Shown here: positions 1 through 11,500 of the stretch, in pieces
Layout of the letters: each line of letters starts with the position of its first letter
Numbering within the stretch: position 1 is the first letter of the stretch
Source: Methylosarcina fibrata AML-C10
GTDB taxonomy: Bacteria > Pseudomonadota > Gammaproteobacteria > Methylococcales > Methylomonadaceae
Direction: 5' to 3'
Length of the DNA: 64,000 bases
Assembly (NCBI RefSeq): GCF_000372865.1
Contig: NZ_KB889965.1
Coordinates: 1,748,990 to 1,812,989, forward strand
Made by a program: the position numbers and the translations under genes
The notes under the pieces: model-generated
What the model saw: only the letters and a program-made list of their open reading frames with translations
The model's database searches: none
What the model was told of the DNA's origin: nothing

Positions 1-420
1 ATGGGGTACCCAGATTCAGAACTGCGTGCGCAAATTTGGTCGATGAAGCTAGGGGATCGAGCACCAGTGGAACCGTCTGCTGCTTTGTTAGCGGAGCTTT
101 CTGACGGACTTTCCGGCGCCACTATCGAGCATGTGGCGCATGACGCTATCCGCTCTAATATTCTTCGTGGGGAATCACGAATAGATGAGGTTGATCTGCT
201 GCGACGCCTTGGACTCACCATTGCAATGACTCGCGGCCTGCGCCTTGACTCAAAAGAACGAGAAATTGCGTTTCTAAGAGATTGGGCGCCGCGTCAGCTA
301 ACCCTGCGAAAACTCGCAAATTATTATGACGTCTCGGTAAGACAAATCTCTAATGCCGCCAAAGGGGAAATTAATGACCTCAAGTATCGAAAATCCGATT
401 CTGCTCGTTCAGCCACGTAA
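1..420 (+). CDS. ietA: AAA+ ATPase, C-terminal part (IetA-like, truncated by window edge)
   Basis: This is the 3' end of an AAA+ ATPase gene; the ATG at position 1 is an internal Met and the Walker motifs lie outside the window. The visible 139 residues open with the GYPD..LRAQIW segment that usually follows the AAA+ core, continue with a helical lid, and end in a stretch like a helix-turn-helix (residues about 100-118). The protease gene downstream starts 47 nt before this stop, so the two are translationally linked. An AAA ATPase joined to a subtilisin-like protease is the layout of ietAS, known first from plasmid incompatibility and later reported as an anti-phage pair. The family call rests mainly on this pairing. 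Confidence 0.7.
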   Translation: MGYPDSELRAQIWSMKLGDRAPVEPSAALLAELSDGLSGATIEHVAHDAIRSNILRGESRIDEVDLLRRLGLTIAMTRGLRLDSKEREIAFLRDWAPRQLTLRKLANYYDVSVRQISNAAKGEINDLKYRKSDSARSAT

Positions 421-2665
421 ACAAGATCTAAAGCAGCGCATCATTGAGGGTTTTGGCGAACCCAAGGAAATCGTCGAAGTCACGCCTACCTTCCGGAATG
501 CGTTGGTTTCACGCATTGTAAGAGCAGCACAAGAACTACAACGTAGCTTTACAGATTATCCAACCATCCCAGCGGTAGTTGCTCTCCGGTTGCATGTTGA
601 GGCAATGGCAAAATCACACCGGCCAATGTTACTGTTGGAGCGCGTTGGGATGCTACCTATTGGTACACGGCAATTCGGTGAATTATTACTTCCTGCGACG
701 ACCGGCAGTCTAAAGCACTTATCCGAGATCGTGGAAAATAATGATTCAAAGGCAATTCGAGCAAATCTATCAGCCATTGCCGAAATTTTCCCGTGGAGCA
801 TCAACGATGTCCTAGGTTGGAATGAGCTTAACGAAAAAGACGCAAGCGCGTTGAACCTCGCAGCATGGATCAAAGCAGATAAACCAATACTAATTGAACG
901 TTTTATTAGTGATGAAAAAACGACAGATAGTGCTCTTGCAACAGTCGTTAACTTAAAGTTGCAACAAATTAATGCAAAGATTGGCACAACGATACCGAAG
1001 ACATTAGGTGAAACTTCGGTTTTTATCCGCATATCCTCACTTGACGATGCAATGCTACTTGCCGCATGTCCAGCAGTGAGAAGGATTACTCCCGTTGACG
1101 AATTTTCTCCGATCGAAGTCCGACCACAGATGTTTGCTCTGCTTGGTGATGCCCCAGCAGATTTGTTACCACCGCCGGAGCCTGATCTTCCAGTAGTTGC
1201 AATTGTGGATAGTGGTATCCAAAAAAACGATACTATCCTTAAATCATGGATTGCAGCGAGGGAAACTTTCGTATTGCCACCGGATACTGATCATCTTCAC
1301 GGCACCTTCGTTGCTGGATTGGTGACCGGTGCGAGAGTGCTAAATAATGATGATTCTCTGTTTCCCGTAGCAAGATCAAAAGTGCTTGATGTAGCTACCC
1401 TCTCTACCGGTCTGACGACCGCCGATGAACTTCTTCTCAACATAGAGACCGCAATTAAAGGCAATCCGGATGTTAAAGTTTGGAATTGTTCTTTTGGCTC
1501 CAAGGTACCAGGACATGCTGAATTGTTCGGTCAGTTTGCCCAGGATTTAGATATATTGTCCGATAAGCACAGCGTGTTATTTGTCATTTCCTCCGGTAAT
1601 TATGAGACATTACCTCTGCGAAACTGGCCTCCTAGCGCCGATCTCGGCGGTATGGACAGAATCAGCCAACCTGCAGAAGCCTTGCGTGCAATTACAGTTG
1701 GTTCAGTAGCCCATAAACCCTCCTTGGTACAACCAAATGATCCTTCGCCATTTTCCCGGAGAGGACCAGGCGCTGCAAAAACGCCGAAACCCGATGTTGT
1801 ACATCACGGAGGTAATTGCTCTAGCAATGGTGAATTCTTTGGCTCCGGTATTCGCTCATTCCTTCCTGGTGGAAAACTCGGAGAGTCGATCGGCACAAGC
1901 TTCTCTACACCTTTAGTATCGACTCTTGCTGCTAATGTATGGCAGACGCTTGACAGACGTGGTCACTCAGCTAACCCTGAGATCGTCAAGGCGCTGATGA
2001 TCCATGCGGCAGCGCTGACATCCCCTTTGCGTAAAGCCGATGAGCGAGATTACTATGGCTTCGGTATCCCGAGTTCTGTGCTTGATGTTTTATTTTGCGC
2101 ACCCGATACTTTCACCTTAATGTTCGACGCTGAACTTTACGACGGAATTTATTGGGAAAAAACACCATTCCCTGTTCCTGCCTGTCTCCATTCAAGCGGC
2201 ACTCATCTTAGGGCGGAAATTTTAATGACCTTGGTGTATTCCCCACCTTTAGATGGTAAACATGGCGCTGAATATGTTCGAGCTAATGTCGATGCTTCAT
2301 TCGGTAATTACGATCCAGACGACGACGGTGAATTGCATCATCACGGGCTAGTACCACTTGATGCGCCTCGGCGAGAGGACTTATACGAGAAAGCTATGGT
2401 TGATCACGGTTTTAAGTGGTCTCCTGTAAAGGTCTATCACGGTCGATTTCCTCGCGGCAAGGCCGGAAAAAATTTCCGCTTGAAGCTTGAGCTTCTGCGG
2501 CGTGCTGGTGAACCGTCGCGACGGGAACCACAACGCGCTACTGTTATCCTTAGTTTTAGGGGGCTTGAAAAGGGGCAACCGGTATATGCCGATGGTCTTC
2601 GCGCCTTGCGCGCTGCGAACTGGGTGTCGAACGCGTTAGCAACCCACGAAGTTATCCGACTTTGA
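374..2665 (+). CDS. ietS: Subtilisin-like (S8) serine protease, IetS-like
   Basis: This S8 family protease of 763 residues has a complete catalytic triad: Asp279 in VVAIVDSGI, His309 in HGTFVAG and Ser509 in GTSFSTP. The first 270 residues are a non-catalytic domain and the last 200 form a C-terminal extension; no signal peptide is seen, so it should act in the cytoplasm. I place the start at 374 because GGGG lies 6 nt upstream; an earlier in-frame ATG at 353 has no such site. It overlaps the AAA ATPase gene by 47 nt. In ietAS the ATPase is thought to control the protease; the target is not evident here. About 190 nt without a gene separate it from the convergent helicase gene. Confidence 0.85.
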   Translation: MTSSIENPILLVQPRKQDLKQRIIEGFGEPKEIVEVTPTFRNALVSRIVRAAQELQRSFTDYPTIPAVVALRLHVEAMAKSHRPMLLLERVGMLPIGTRQFGELLLPATTGSLKHLSEIVENNDSKAIRANLSAIAEIFPWSINDVLGWNELNEKDASALNLAAWIKADKPILIERFISDEKTTDSALATVVNLKLQQINAKIGTTIPKTLGETSVFIRISSLDDAMLLAACPAVRRITPVDEFSPIEVRPQMFALLGDAPADLLPPPEPDLPVVAIVDSGIQKNDTILKSWIAARETFVLPPDTDHLHGTFVAGLVTGARVLNNDDSLFPVARSKVLDVATLSTGLTTADELLLNIETAIKGNPDVKVWNCSFGSKVPGHAELFGQFAQDLDILSDKHSVLFVISSGNYETLPLRNWPPSADLGGMDRISQPAEALRAITVGSVAHKPSLVQPNDPSPFSRRGPGAAKTPKPDVVHHGGNCSSNGEFFGSGIRSFLPGGKLGESIGTSFSTPLVSTLAANVWQTLDRRGHSANPEIVKALMIHAAALTSPLRKADERDYYGFGIPSSVLDVLFCAPDTFTLMFDAELYDGIYWEKTPFPVPACLHSSGTHLRAEILMTLVYSPPLDGKHGAEYVRANVDASFGNYDPDDDGELHHHGLVPLDAPRREDLYEKAMVDHGFKWSPVKVYHGRFPRGKAGKNFRLKLELLRRAGEPSRREPQRATVILSFRGLEKGQPVYADGLRALRAANWVSNALATHEVIRL

Positions 2666-2851
2666 TATCTATGCATCCAAAAAGCTGAATTAAGCATATG
2701 CAGCGTGCGCCCTTCACTGTGATAATTGGCGCATATTAGTCCCGGCTGAGTACGGACGAAGAATCTAACGAATATCAGAGTCGAGGAAAATCGCTTAATT
2801 AAGTGAATGATCTTGGAATCTTCGCAGAATCTTTATGATAAAAAATCCAGG

Positions 2852-5494
2852 CTAGAACGGCATTAACAACGCATGGTCGCGTATGCTAGGGATTTTATAT
2901 GGAAGACCAAGACTTGGTAAGTGATGTTCTAAAAAGTTTTTAGCATCCACGAACAAATTTGTAAGTACTGTCAAATCCATATCATTATGGATCTGATCAT
3001 TTTTTGTCTCTTTGCCCCGAGCTTCGGCTAGTGTCAAAAGTACTTCCCAATCTTTCAAAAGTTTAAAGCCTTCTTCGAATAAAAGTACGCCAACTAAGGT
3101 TTCCCTCATAAGTACCCCCGTATCGGTTACCCTATCAAATATCAGAAACAGAGCGAGCGGTGCAGACAGAAATTGAATCCTTGCGAGAGGGGACTCCAAA
3201 GAAAGAGCCTGATCAATGGCCTGATCAAATATTGGATGGCCAACACCACAAACGCTGCCAGATTCTGATCGATATGATCGATCAAAATATAAACACGAAT
3301 ATGAAGATTTAATCGAAGGGTGATTCATCCATAATTGCGGTGTTTTGAACGATATCTCCTTACCATGAATTTCCGGACGCCGAGAGTTATAAACCAAACT
3401 TGAAAGAAAAAAGCTTTGCAAGTTGGGTAGATCTAATGGTGGTACGCTCTGCAATCCAGTGAGATCAAAACTCTGTGCATGTCCTACAAGGGTCTTGATC
3501 GTTTCTATTGCTGATTCACCTCCGAATGTTTTTGATTTCTCATCGAACCATTCTGATAAGCGTGTCTTTTGTACATCTATTGCCTCTGAGAAAATCTCGT
3601 TGAATATAGTTGATCCTGTCATACCAAGAACGAGCTGTAGCAAATCCTCAGGCTCGTCCATAGCATTACCGAGGGCAAGCATTATCGCTTCTAGCTTTGC
3701 TTCCAATTTGCTCCAAACCAGTGATTCAACAGTGTCAGGATTACGAAGTGAAACAACTTGTACGGGTTTCACCTGACCATAACGATTTAGACGGCCAACT
3801 CTTTGGTGCAATCTCATCGGATTCCAAGGTAAATCGACATGGATTAAACAGTGGCAACGCTCCTGCAAGTCAATTCCTTCACCACCCGCTTCGGTCGAGA
3901 CAAGAAAACGGATTCTTCCTGAGTTAAACGCATCGGCAACATCTTCTCTCTTCGAATGGACTGGTTGAACTGTACCATCAGGAAATGGAATAGCCGCCAA
4001 ATAATCGTCACCATTGATAAAGCCGACACAATTCTGCCCAAATGCTTGCATCAGCGCAGAGATCACTAACGCTTGAGTCGCCTTATATTCAGTAAACAGT
4101 AGCACCTGTTCGCCGGCAAAACGCTCCTGGATTACTTGAACAACCCTCTCTATGCGCGTTTCAGAATCGATTCGCTCAGCTAAATCTACTAGCTCACGAA
4201 GATGCTCAATCTCATTTTCCATTAACTGGAGGGAACCTTTTTTATTTTCGGTTTCCCACTTCAACAAGGCCTTTTCAAGCTCATCACTATTTTCATCTTG
4301 ATCGTCAAATTGCTCTATTTCATCGCGATACTTTGCAACTACGCCCGCAAGTCTTGCCAACCTTGTTTGAAGTGCGATCCGAACTGCAGCAATCGAACTC
4401 GATGCAAGTTTCTGTAACGCAATCAAAACCAACATTACCTGACCTCTTTGCGCTTTGCTTAAACTGGATGCGTAAGCTTTTCCAGAAAGAATAAAAGCGG
4501 TCATCTTTTGATAAAAATCATCCTCAGCATCGGTGTATCGATATGTTTCTGGGAACTGTTGTATAGGTTGAAATAGCCGTTTTCCAGACATATCAACAAC
4601 CTTTTGTTTCGCATTACGAAGCAGGAAATCAGGGAGTTTTTCCAATTGAGTTCCAATAGAATTCTCAGGTCCAAATGATTCACGATCTAATAATCGCATC
4701 AGTGACCAAAAGCCATAATCTTTTCCACGGTGCGGCGTACCTGAAAACAAAACGCAGGATTTTATCTTCCCAAACTCTTCAAGTTTTTCTAGTAACTGAT
4801 ATCCGAGGGTTTTGCTAGAACCCTCTTCAACATTTAAGTGATGCGCCTCATCAACGATAACTAGATCCCATTGATCTGCATCCAAAAGACGTTCATGTCG
4901 TTGGTTTCTATCCAACCTAATAGTTGGCAATGAAGCAACAACTTGCTGATGAGTAGCCCAAAAATCGGTTCGGATGGTATCGACCTCAGGTCTATAGACT
5001 GCAAGCCGAATATCAAACATGGTCCGAAGTCTTTGTTGCCACTGCTCAACTAATTTTGCCGGAGTTAAAATTAACAGCCTTTTTACCATTCCTTTTGATA
5101 ATAACGGCCAAAGAATTAATCCTGCTTCAATCGTTTTTCCCATGCCAACATCATCAGCGATAAGCATGCGAATCGGCCATTTTCTGAGCGCCTTGTGACA
5201 GACCCATAATTGATGCGGCAATAATGAGATTCTAGATCTGGAGAAAACCCCCCAAGCTTCATTAACTGAACGAATCGCCGAAGCCTGAGCTCTCAATAAT
5301 GCTGCATCAGAGTCTGACCAGTTCTCTGATCTTAAGGCTCCCATTACGGTTACGAGTTTTTTCAGTTCATTAACCGGTAATTCCTCAATGCCATGATTAA
5401 AACGGATAACAGCAGTAAAGTCTGAAATCAGTAATACTTGCCCTTGTCCATACCGGAAATGTAATACTTCATCTGCAGGGGACAACAGCGCCAT
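2852..5494 (-). CDS. RapA/SNF2-type DEAH helicase of the defence array
   Basis: This superfamily 2 helicase of 880 residues has all main motifs: Walker A DDVGMGKT (about residues 113-120), DEAH box in VIVDEAHHLN (about 212), SGTPHRG (motif III), STEAGGEGID (motif V) and HQRVGRLNRYGQ (motif VI). A coiled stretch lies between the two RecA lobes. The order resembles RapA and DISARM DrmD, which move along double-stranded DNA. The start at 5494 is preferred over the upstream ATG at 5536 because AGGAG sits just ahead of it, overlapping the stop of the sacsin-like gene; this implies coupled translation. It is the last gene of the minus-strand array. Helicase family is sure; its part in the defence mechanism is inferred. 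Confidence 0.85.
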   Translation of the reverse strand: MALLSPADEVLHFRYGQGQVLLISDFTAVIRFNHGIEELPVNELKKLVTVMGALRSENWSDSDAALLRAQASAIRSVNEAWGVFSRSRISLLPHQLWVCHKALRKWPIRMLIADDVGMGKTIEAGLILWPLLSKGMVKRLLILTPAKLVEQWQQRLRTMFDIRLAVYRPEVDTIRTDFWATHQQVVASLPTIRLDRNQRHERLLDADQWDLVIVDEAHHLNVEEGSSKTLGYQLLEKLEEFGKIKSCVLFSGTPHRGKDYGFWSLMRLLDRESFGPENSIGTQLEKLPDFLLRNAKQKVVDMSGKRLFQPIQQFPETYRYTDAEDDFYQKMTAFILSGKAYASSLSKAQRGQVMLVLIALQKLASSSIAAVRIALQTRLARLAGVVAKYRDEIEQFDDQDENSDELEKALLKWETENKKGSLQLMENEIEHLRELVDLAERIDSETRIERVVQVIQERFAGEQVLLFTEYKATQALVISALMQAFGQNCVGFINGDDYLAAIPFPDGTVQPVHSKREDVADAFNSGRIRFLVSTEAGGEGIDLQERCHCLIHVDLPWNPMRLHQRVGRLNRYGQVKPVQVVSLRNPDTVESLVWSKLEAKLEAIMLALGNAMDEPEDLLQLVLGMTGSTIFNEIFSEAIDVQKTRLSEWFDEKSKTFGGESAIETIKTLVGHAQSFDLTGLQSVPPLDLPNLQSFFLSSLVYNSRRPEIHGKEISFKTPQLWMNHPSIKSSYSCLYFDRSYRSESGSVCGVGHPIFDQAIDQALSLESPLARIQFLSAPLALFLIFDRVTDTGVLMRETLVGVLLFEEGFKLLKDWEVLLTLAEARGKETKNDQIHNDMDLTVLTNLFVDAKNFLEHHLPSLGLPYKIPSIRDHALLMPF

Positions 5495-5504
5495 TTCATT
5501 TCTC

Positions 5505-8500
5505 CTAAAGTATGTTTTCAAGAGCAACCTCTCCATAGGCTATGATGCGGAGTGGGATATCAAAATCACCTCCAAATGTTGGATCATCAAGCCCAGAATC
5601 GACAAGAATTTGATAAATATCCTCACTGGATTCTGGTTCTGCATATCCCAGTTTGACAAACAATTGGCGAACGCCGAAGGATGGTATGAATGCACGGCGT
5701 TTTGCTTCATAAGAATCCAGCACTTTGATTCTTAGTAGCTCTCTGATTACAAGATTTTGCCCCTTTTTCAAACTACGATTAAGCGAAGGAGCAGACAGGT
5801 CATCGTCCCCCTGAAATATTGAATCGGCACTAGGGTTTAATACCGAACCAAACTCGTTTTCAGTTCTTTGATCAATGGTTCGAAAGACGTGAACATACAT
5901 TTCAAGCCAACGAGCAATTCGAAATAGCCGTGCGAAATTGTCCATCCATAAAGAATATTCCTCGTCATCTATTTGTTTTTCACAGTATTCCTTGAGCACA
6001 TTGATCCATTTCTCAACGCCATCATGATCTGGATTAACGTTACAAAAGACACTCCACCAGCCTTTATCGTCCAGGGATTGAATGAATCCACGATTTTGAC
6101 TATCTTTCACACGGCCAAAACGCTGCATCAAACCCAATCCAAATAGGGTCATCCATGCGCGTCTGTCAATTGGATCAACTTCAAAGTTACGAGAAACATT
6201 ATGTGGCCAAAATTGTTGCTGATATCGCTCTAAGAAATTTTGACGGCCTATTTTCTCCCACCAACGGGCAATGCTTGCTAGCTTCTCGCAAGAGTCCAAT
6301 GCAAAATTTGGAAGGATTAAGGGACCAGTATATACAAGAGACTCGGGAAACAATCTTAAACGGATTTCAAGCCTAGTTTCATTAGGCAAATCTTTGACAA
6401 GTTCCAAATACATATCCAAATGCTCAAGCCAGGATCCACTAAGTTGCATTCGAATCAAGATAGCCACGTCCTTAGCATTTTGGCCCTGTCCTAGATATAT
6501 CAAAGCTGAACGTCGCGTCTGGTTATCATCTGCACCGAGAATAAATTCTGCAATATCGTATGAACGGAGTGATCGACTGTTCCTACATCTTAAAAAAAAC
6601 TCTAGACTTTCTTTTTCCTCATAGTCGTCATCAAGTAGATGATCAAGTGGAGCGAATCCAGCAATAATGTTTTCATCGTGACCAGTTAGCTGAGAAGATA
6701 CCAATGAAGATGCAGGCATCCAGGTACCGGCTTTCGAAAGAAATAATAAATCTGCGAAACTAGCACTTACTTCGAACTGTTCTGACCAAGAAACATCCTT
6801 TAACAATTCGGTGGTCAACTTGTGAAGACAAATTGACGTGGGTGGGTCGCACCGTTTCCGTTCAATACAGTTCAGCAAAGCCTTAACAGAAAGCTTACGT
6901 GTTTCATTTTGACTAAATTCACCTATCAAATTAGCAAAATCATCGGCAATCCAATTTGCAAAAGGATATATTTTTGTAAATGCAGACCAATTAGCTAATT
7001 CAGTCAGCACAGCTTCGGATCGCCACCAGCTCGTAGGAAAAGATACCCACGGTACCTCATTAGATAAAAATTTTGCCCATTGTCCTTCCATGCCATTGGG
7101 GACTGACTTTGTCTGTCTCACTAAGGATCTTAATGTGGACAAGATTAAGGATTGCGCAAGTTTAGAAATCCCAGATTCACTGGCATCAGGTTTTTGCAGC
7201 AAGGTACGCCAGAAACTATTCCAGAACTCGGTTTGTGCCAGGTCAACGGTCAGATGCAAATAATCACGGACGTTAACCCAATCTTGCCCGCATTCGGAAA
7301 ACAATTCGGCCAGGGATCGCCCCAAGTCAGATCCTAAACGTTCAGCCAACTTGTGGTTATAAGAGCTATTGGATGCTAATCGAGAACGGCCGGCATCAAC
7401 CTCGAATCCAGCATTCACAACAAAACCCAGAATTTCAGACTCTCGGGTGGGCGCCATTACCCATACGGACGGAACTGCTCCATCGAATTTTTCCGCGCCG
7501 CGTGATCCTACGCGAAACACAACACTTCCTTGATCCCCTCTGAAAACTAGAACTCTTGTTTGTCGCCAGCCGGTGGATGAAGGAATATCGACTTTGCCAA
7601 TTTCGAAATTTCCAATCCTTGTATCAGGCAGCCAGCTTCCTTTTGGAATATGCTTCGCTAAACCAATAATTCGAATGTCGCGAATTGTCTTTGCAAAGAT
7701 TGCAAGTAGTCCAGACATTGAAGCAAAGCGCTCAGTGACCTGCTCTAGCTCAGTGTTTTCATTGAGAGGTATTTCGGCCAATGTCCCGGGCCTGCGCTTC
7801 TGAGGCTGCCAATTTTTTAAAATGACTGCCGCTTTACTTGAATCTTGCCAATTTTCAGGCAGAACACCGCCTACGATTTCAAATTTAAGGTCCCCGCTGA
7901 GTATTCGCGGCGTATTTGAAGCCAGTAGTACACTTTTGAAGCCGAGTCCAAATTTTCCAGTAACGCCGGTTGAAGAACTCTTATCAGAGGCGGACAAAAT
8001 TAGCATTTTCTCTAAATCTCGCCGAAATTCATCAGTGCGATTATCTTCGATTGCCGGTGGACAATAATTGATTGGTCTGCCCCAATGGCATACCCGTATA
8101 ATTCGATCATTAATATCAACAACAAATTTGTTATCGGTATCAATCTCAATTGATGCCTCGCCATCCAACAGGAATTTCAGCTCGACCGTGGCATCGTCTG
8201 CATTTTGAAATAGCTCAAACAAAATGCCAGATGGGTCATACTGATAATCTCGCAATTTGTCGCGAACCGCGGACAAAACCCCTGCCTGGACACCCTGATT
8301 ATTTACCAATTCGCTGGCCAATTTTTCCAAAGACTCCCGCAGAGTTTTGTTGAAACTGCCATCACTGTTAAGGCTATTCTTCGCTGATTGCTCAAATTCC
8401 GTTTTGGCACGGCGTGCTTTATCGTAGCGTTTAAGAGCCGTATCAAGGGCGGGATGTTTTTTTTGAGCCCCAATTTGACGTAGAACTATCGGCAAATTGT

Positions 8501-11500
8501 CAAGAATCAAGGCCCTTGCGACCGACAATTCAAGTTGATCGCTTTCTTCCAGCTGTTCCCAGAGTGCGCGCAAATCCGGCAAGCTCTGCGCATAAGCTTG
8601 TCGAAGCAAGTATTCTGTCGTTTTGCGGAGAATTTCGGATAACTCCGAGGAGGATCGTGTATTCAAGTCGGGAATCTTTCGGATCCGAATCTCTACTGAA
8701 TAACCACCTTTCCAATAAAGACCGCCAGCGATAAGATTATTAATATTACTTTCAAGAAGAACCTGAATATCATCCCCAAACAGGTTGGGTAGGACAATCG
8801 AGTCGCCCTCTATTTCACAAACCCCAACCGTTAACAATCCAAATGCCTCAGCGGCCGTCAGTCCTTGCATCCAACCTCTAGCACCATCATCACGAGCTCC
8901 AGGTGTCTTCCAGCCAAGTAAATCGTACAGATTATCCACAGAATATGGGTGTAACCATCGCTCAGCTAAAGAGCTAAATTGTGTACCTAAAGTTGCTATA
9001 AAAGCTCCAACCGTGGGATGCCTGACTAAGGATTCCCAACTTTCAAAGTAATGCTCAATAATTCTGGGGGCAGCAGAAACCATTAACTTGAAAGTAGCAG
9101 TCTCGGTTTGTGCTTCAGGTTGGTGGCTTGATTTATTTTCAACGCTAACAATCAAATGCGCCAAGATACTTGAGGCTTTAGGATCAAGCAAATAGGAGTG
9201 GTCTATGCCTATCCCGCCGTCACAAATTTCGGTCGATTTTCGCCAAAAATTACTTCGCGTAGGTAGACAAATTGAATGTAAATGAATAACAGCTTCATTG
9301 CTTGGGTAAGTTGCCAACAATTTCAGGTAAATTAAAAACCAGTTTATCCTTATGCTATGTTCTATAGTAGAATTGGAGAGACGATTCAATACAGAAACGA
9401 CTTTATCTATTGCAATTGGCCTTTGAATATTTGGAAGTATTTCTGCACACACCGTTTCCTGGTTAAACATTGTGCAAACATGCTTAATAAAACTCCAGCC
9501 TGACAGCCCTAATTGATCGACAAAAGGCAGTATTTCTGGCAACTCCGCTGCATCCACTTGCCGTATACAACCTACGTGATAATCCTGGATTTCCCCGAGC
9601 AATAGCCCAAGTTGTTTTGCAGCTCCTTCTGCATTTGAAAACAGGCAGCGAGCATTGTTAAAACCTGGATGCTTACGCACCTTTTCATCAATGGAGTTCA
9701 CACCGCAATAACAATAATCTGCCAGTGATGCAAGCCTATCTATTTCATCCTCTAAATCAACAAGATCAATAACATCTTCCGGAGCGATTACCAATCCGTG
9801 GTGCTGTAACGGAAGCCATTTGACGGTTTTGAGGGAGTCCAAAACCTCAGTATTTAATTTTTCGTGCGACTTCGACGCCAACTGATCCAGTATCAAAGTC
9901 CAAGATGCCTCTGGTTTACCCATAGCAAGCGCGGTTTCGATGATAGCGTTCGCATCGAAAGGACGGATGAATTCCTTCTGGTTTTTCTCATGCTGAGCAT
10001 TTCTTGATAATGCAATTACCCGACAATACGATGATATATCCCGGGATATTGGAAGCTCAGTCTGATAATAAGCCCTAGATTGGATGGCCCCTAATGCACC
10101 AGTGATGTCTCTATGCAGAGGCAATGCGCACCAAAGTTCTCTCTCTTCAATAGATGCGAGGATAAGATCTAGTTCCTGCTCGGAAAAATCAGAGCCATTA
10201 ATTACTGAAAAGTCTCTGATTTCTCGTAACTTACTGATAACTTCCTTGGGTTCGACTGCTTTTATGCCAATTTCTTCCCATAGATCAGGCGGGATCGAGT
10301 TAGCTAGAGAAGTAGATAGAATATTCCATTGTGCCTGATCAATCATGCTCCAAATTTTGATCCAGGGTGAACCTTTAACTCTAGGCTCAATCCAGAGTGA
10401 CGAGCTATCATCCTGGAAATGACCGGTAGAACCATGCAATAGATATCTTAATCCGCGCCGAGTCTCCTCATTTATGACGCCCTCATGGAGCTTCTTGATC
10501 AAGGCAAGCCGCTCAGCTTCGCCCCCCAAAACTTTCGCGCCCAACTTTCCACCAACACAACGCAATCCATCTGCCTGGTTAGAGCTTTGTAATAAAACTC
10601 CCGATCCTGACTCACGCAGAATCTTTCCAGTCTCACTATCAATGACAAGCAGTTCTTCATCGGGTAAGGCTTTAGCCAGCAATGGAACGAAACCAAGCCG
10701 CTCTTTTGTTGAAGTTCCGCCAGAAAATACAAAAAGGTTACCGCGTTGTTGGAGTGACAGAAGTGTCGCCAGATTGCTAGCAACCCGCCTTTCCTTTATG
10801 GGGCATGTGGTCCGGATGACGTGTAGCTCCTTATTCAATCTTAGCAATTCTGCACGTTCGGAATCGTTGGTGCGAAATTTAAGCAAATAATCCGCTGCTT
10901 CCAAAAAACCTTCGACATTTCCACTAGTGTCATCAGTAACAAGACGGTTGATGACCTTTAACCATATTGTCAGGTCATTATTATCCGGCTCCCCTGATGA
11001 TGAATACTCACCTGTTGGATCAATATCTCTGGGAAGTAAAACGGTCTTAGTATCGGCGGCAAAGAGTTCAGAAAATATCTTGTTGGATACCGCCTTGACT
11101 GCATTCGAATCTGTAGTTCCAATCGAAACTCGTCTATCTTTGCGCAAGTGTTGTACAACAGAGCGGAAGCGTTCGCGGTTTTTGCGAATATCAGCCAGAG
11201 GTATGACGCGAAGCGCTCTCCGGATTAAACCAAATAAGATGTCCTGGGTTGACTCAACTCCAACGTATCTTCGTGTTTCTAACTCAAGAAAGCTAGCAAG
11301 GTACTCCAGTCCTGTCTGAGTTCCGAAGGTTCTACTCAAGTCCCCATCCGTGGCAAAGCTCAGCGCACAAGCCAAGCTTGCTTCATTCCATGTTGAATCT
11401 TCAATGGTTAGACGCGGCCTGGAATCGTCGATAAAGATGGCATTAGCAATCCCTTCCAGCCCAGGCAATACCTTCCAGGGTCGCTGTGGGTCATCAATCG

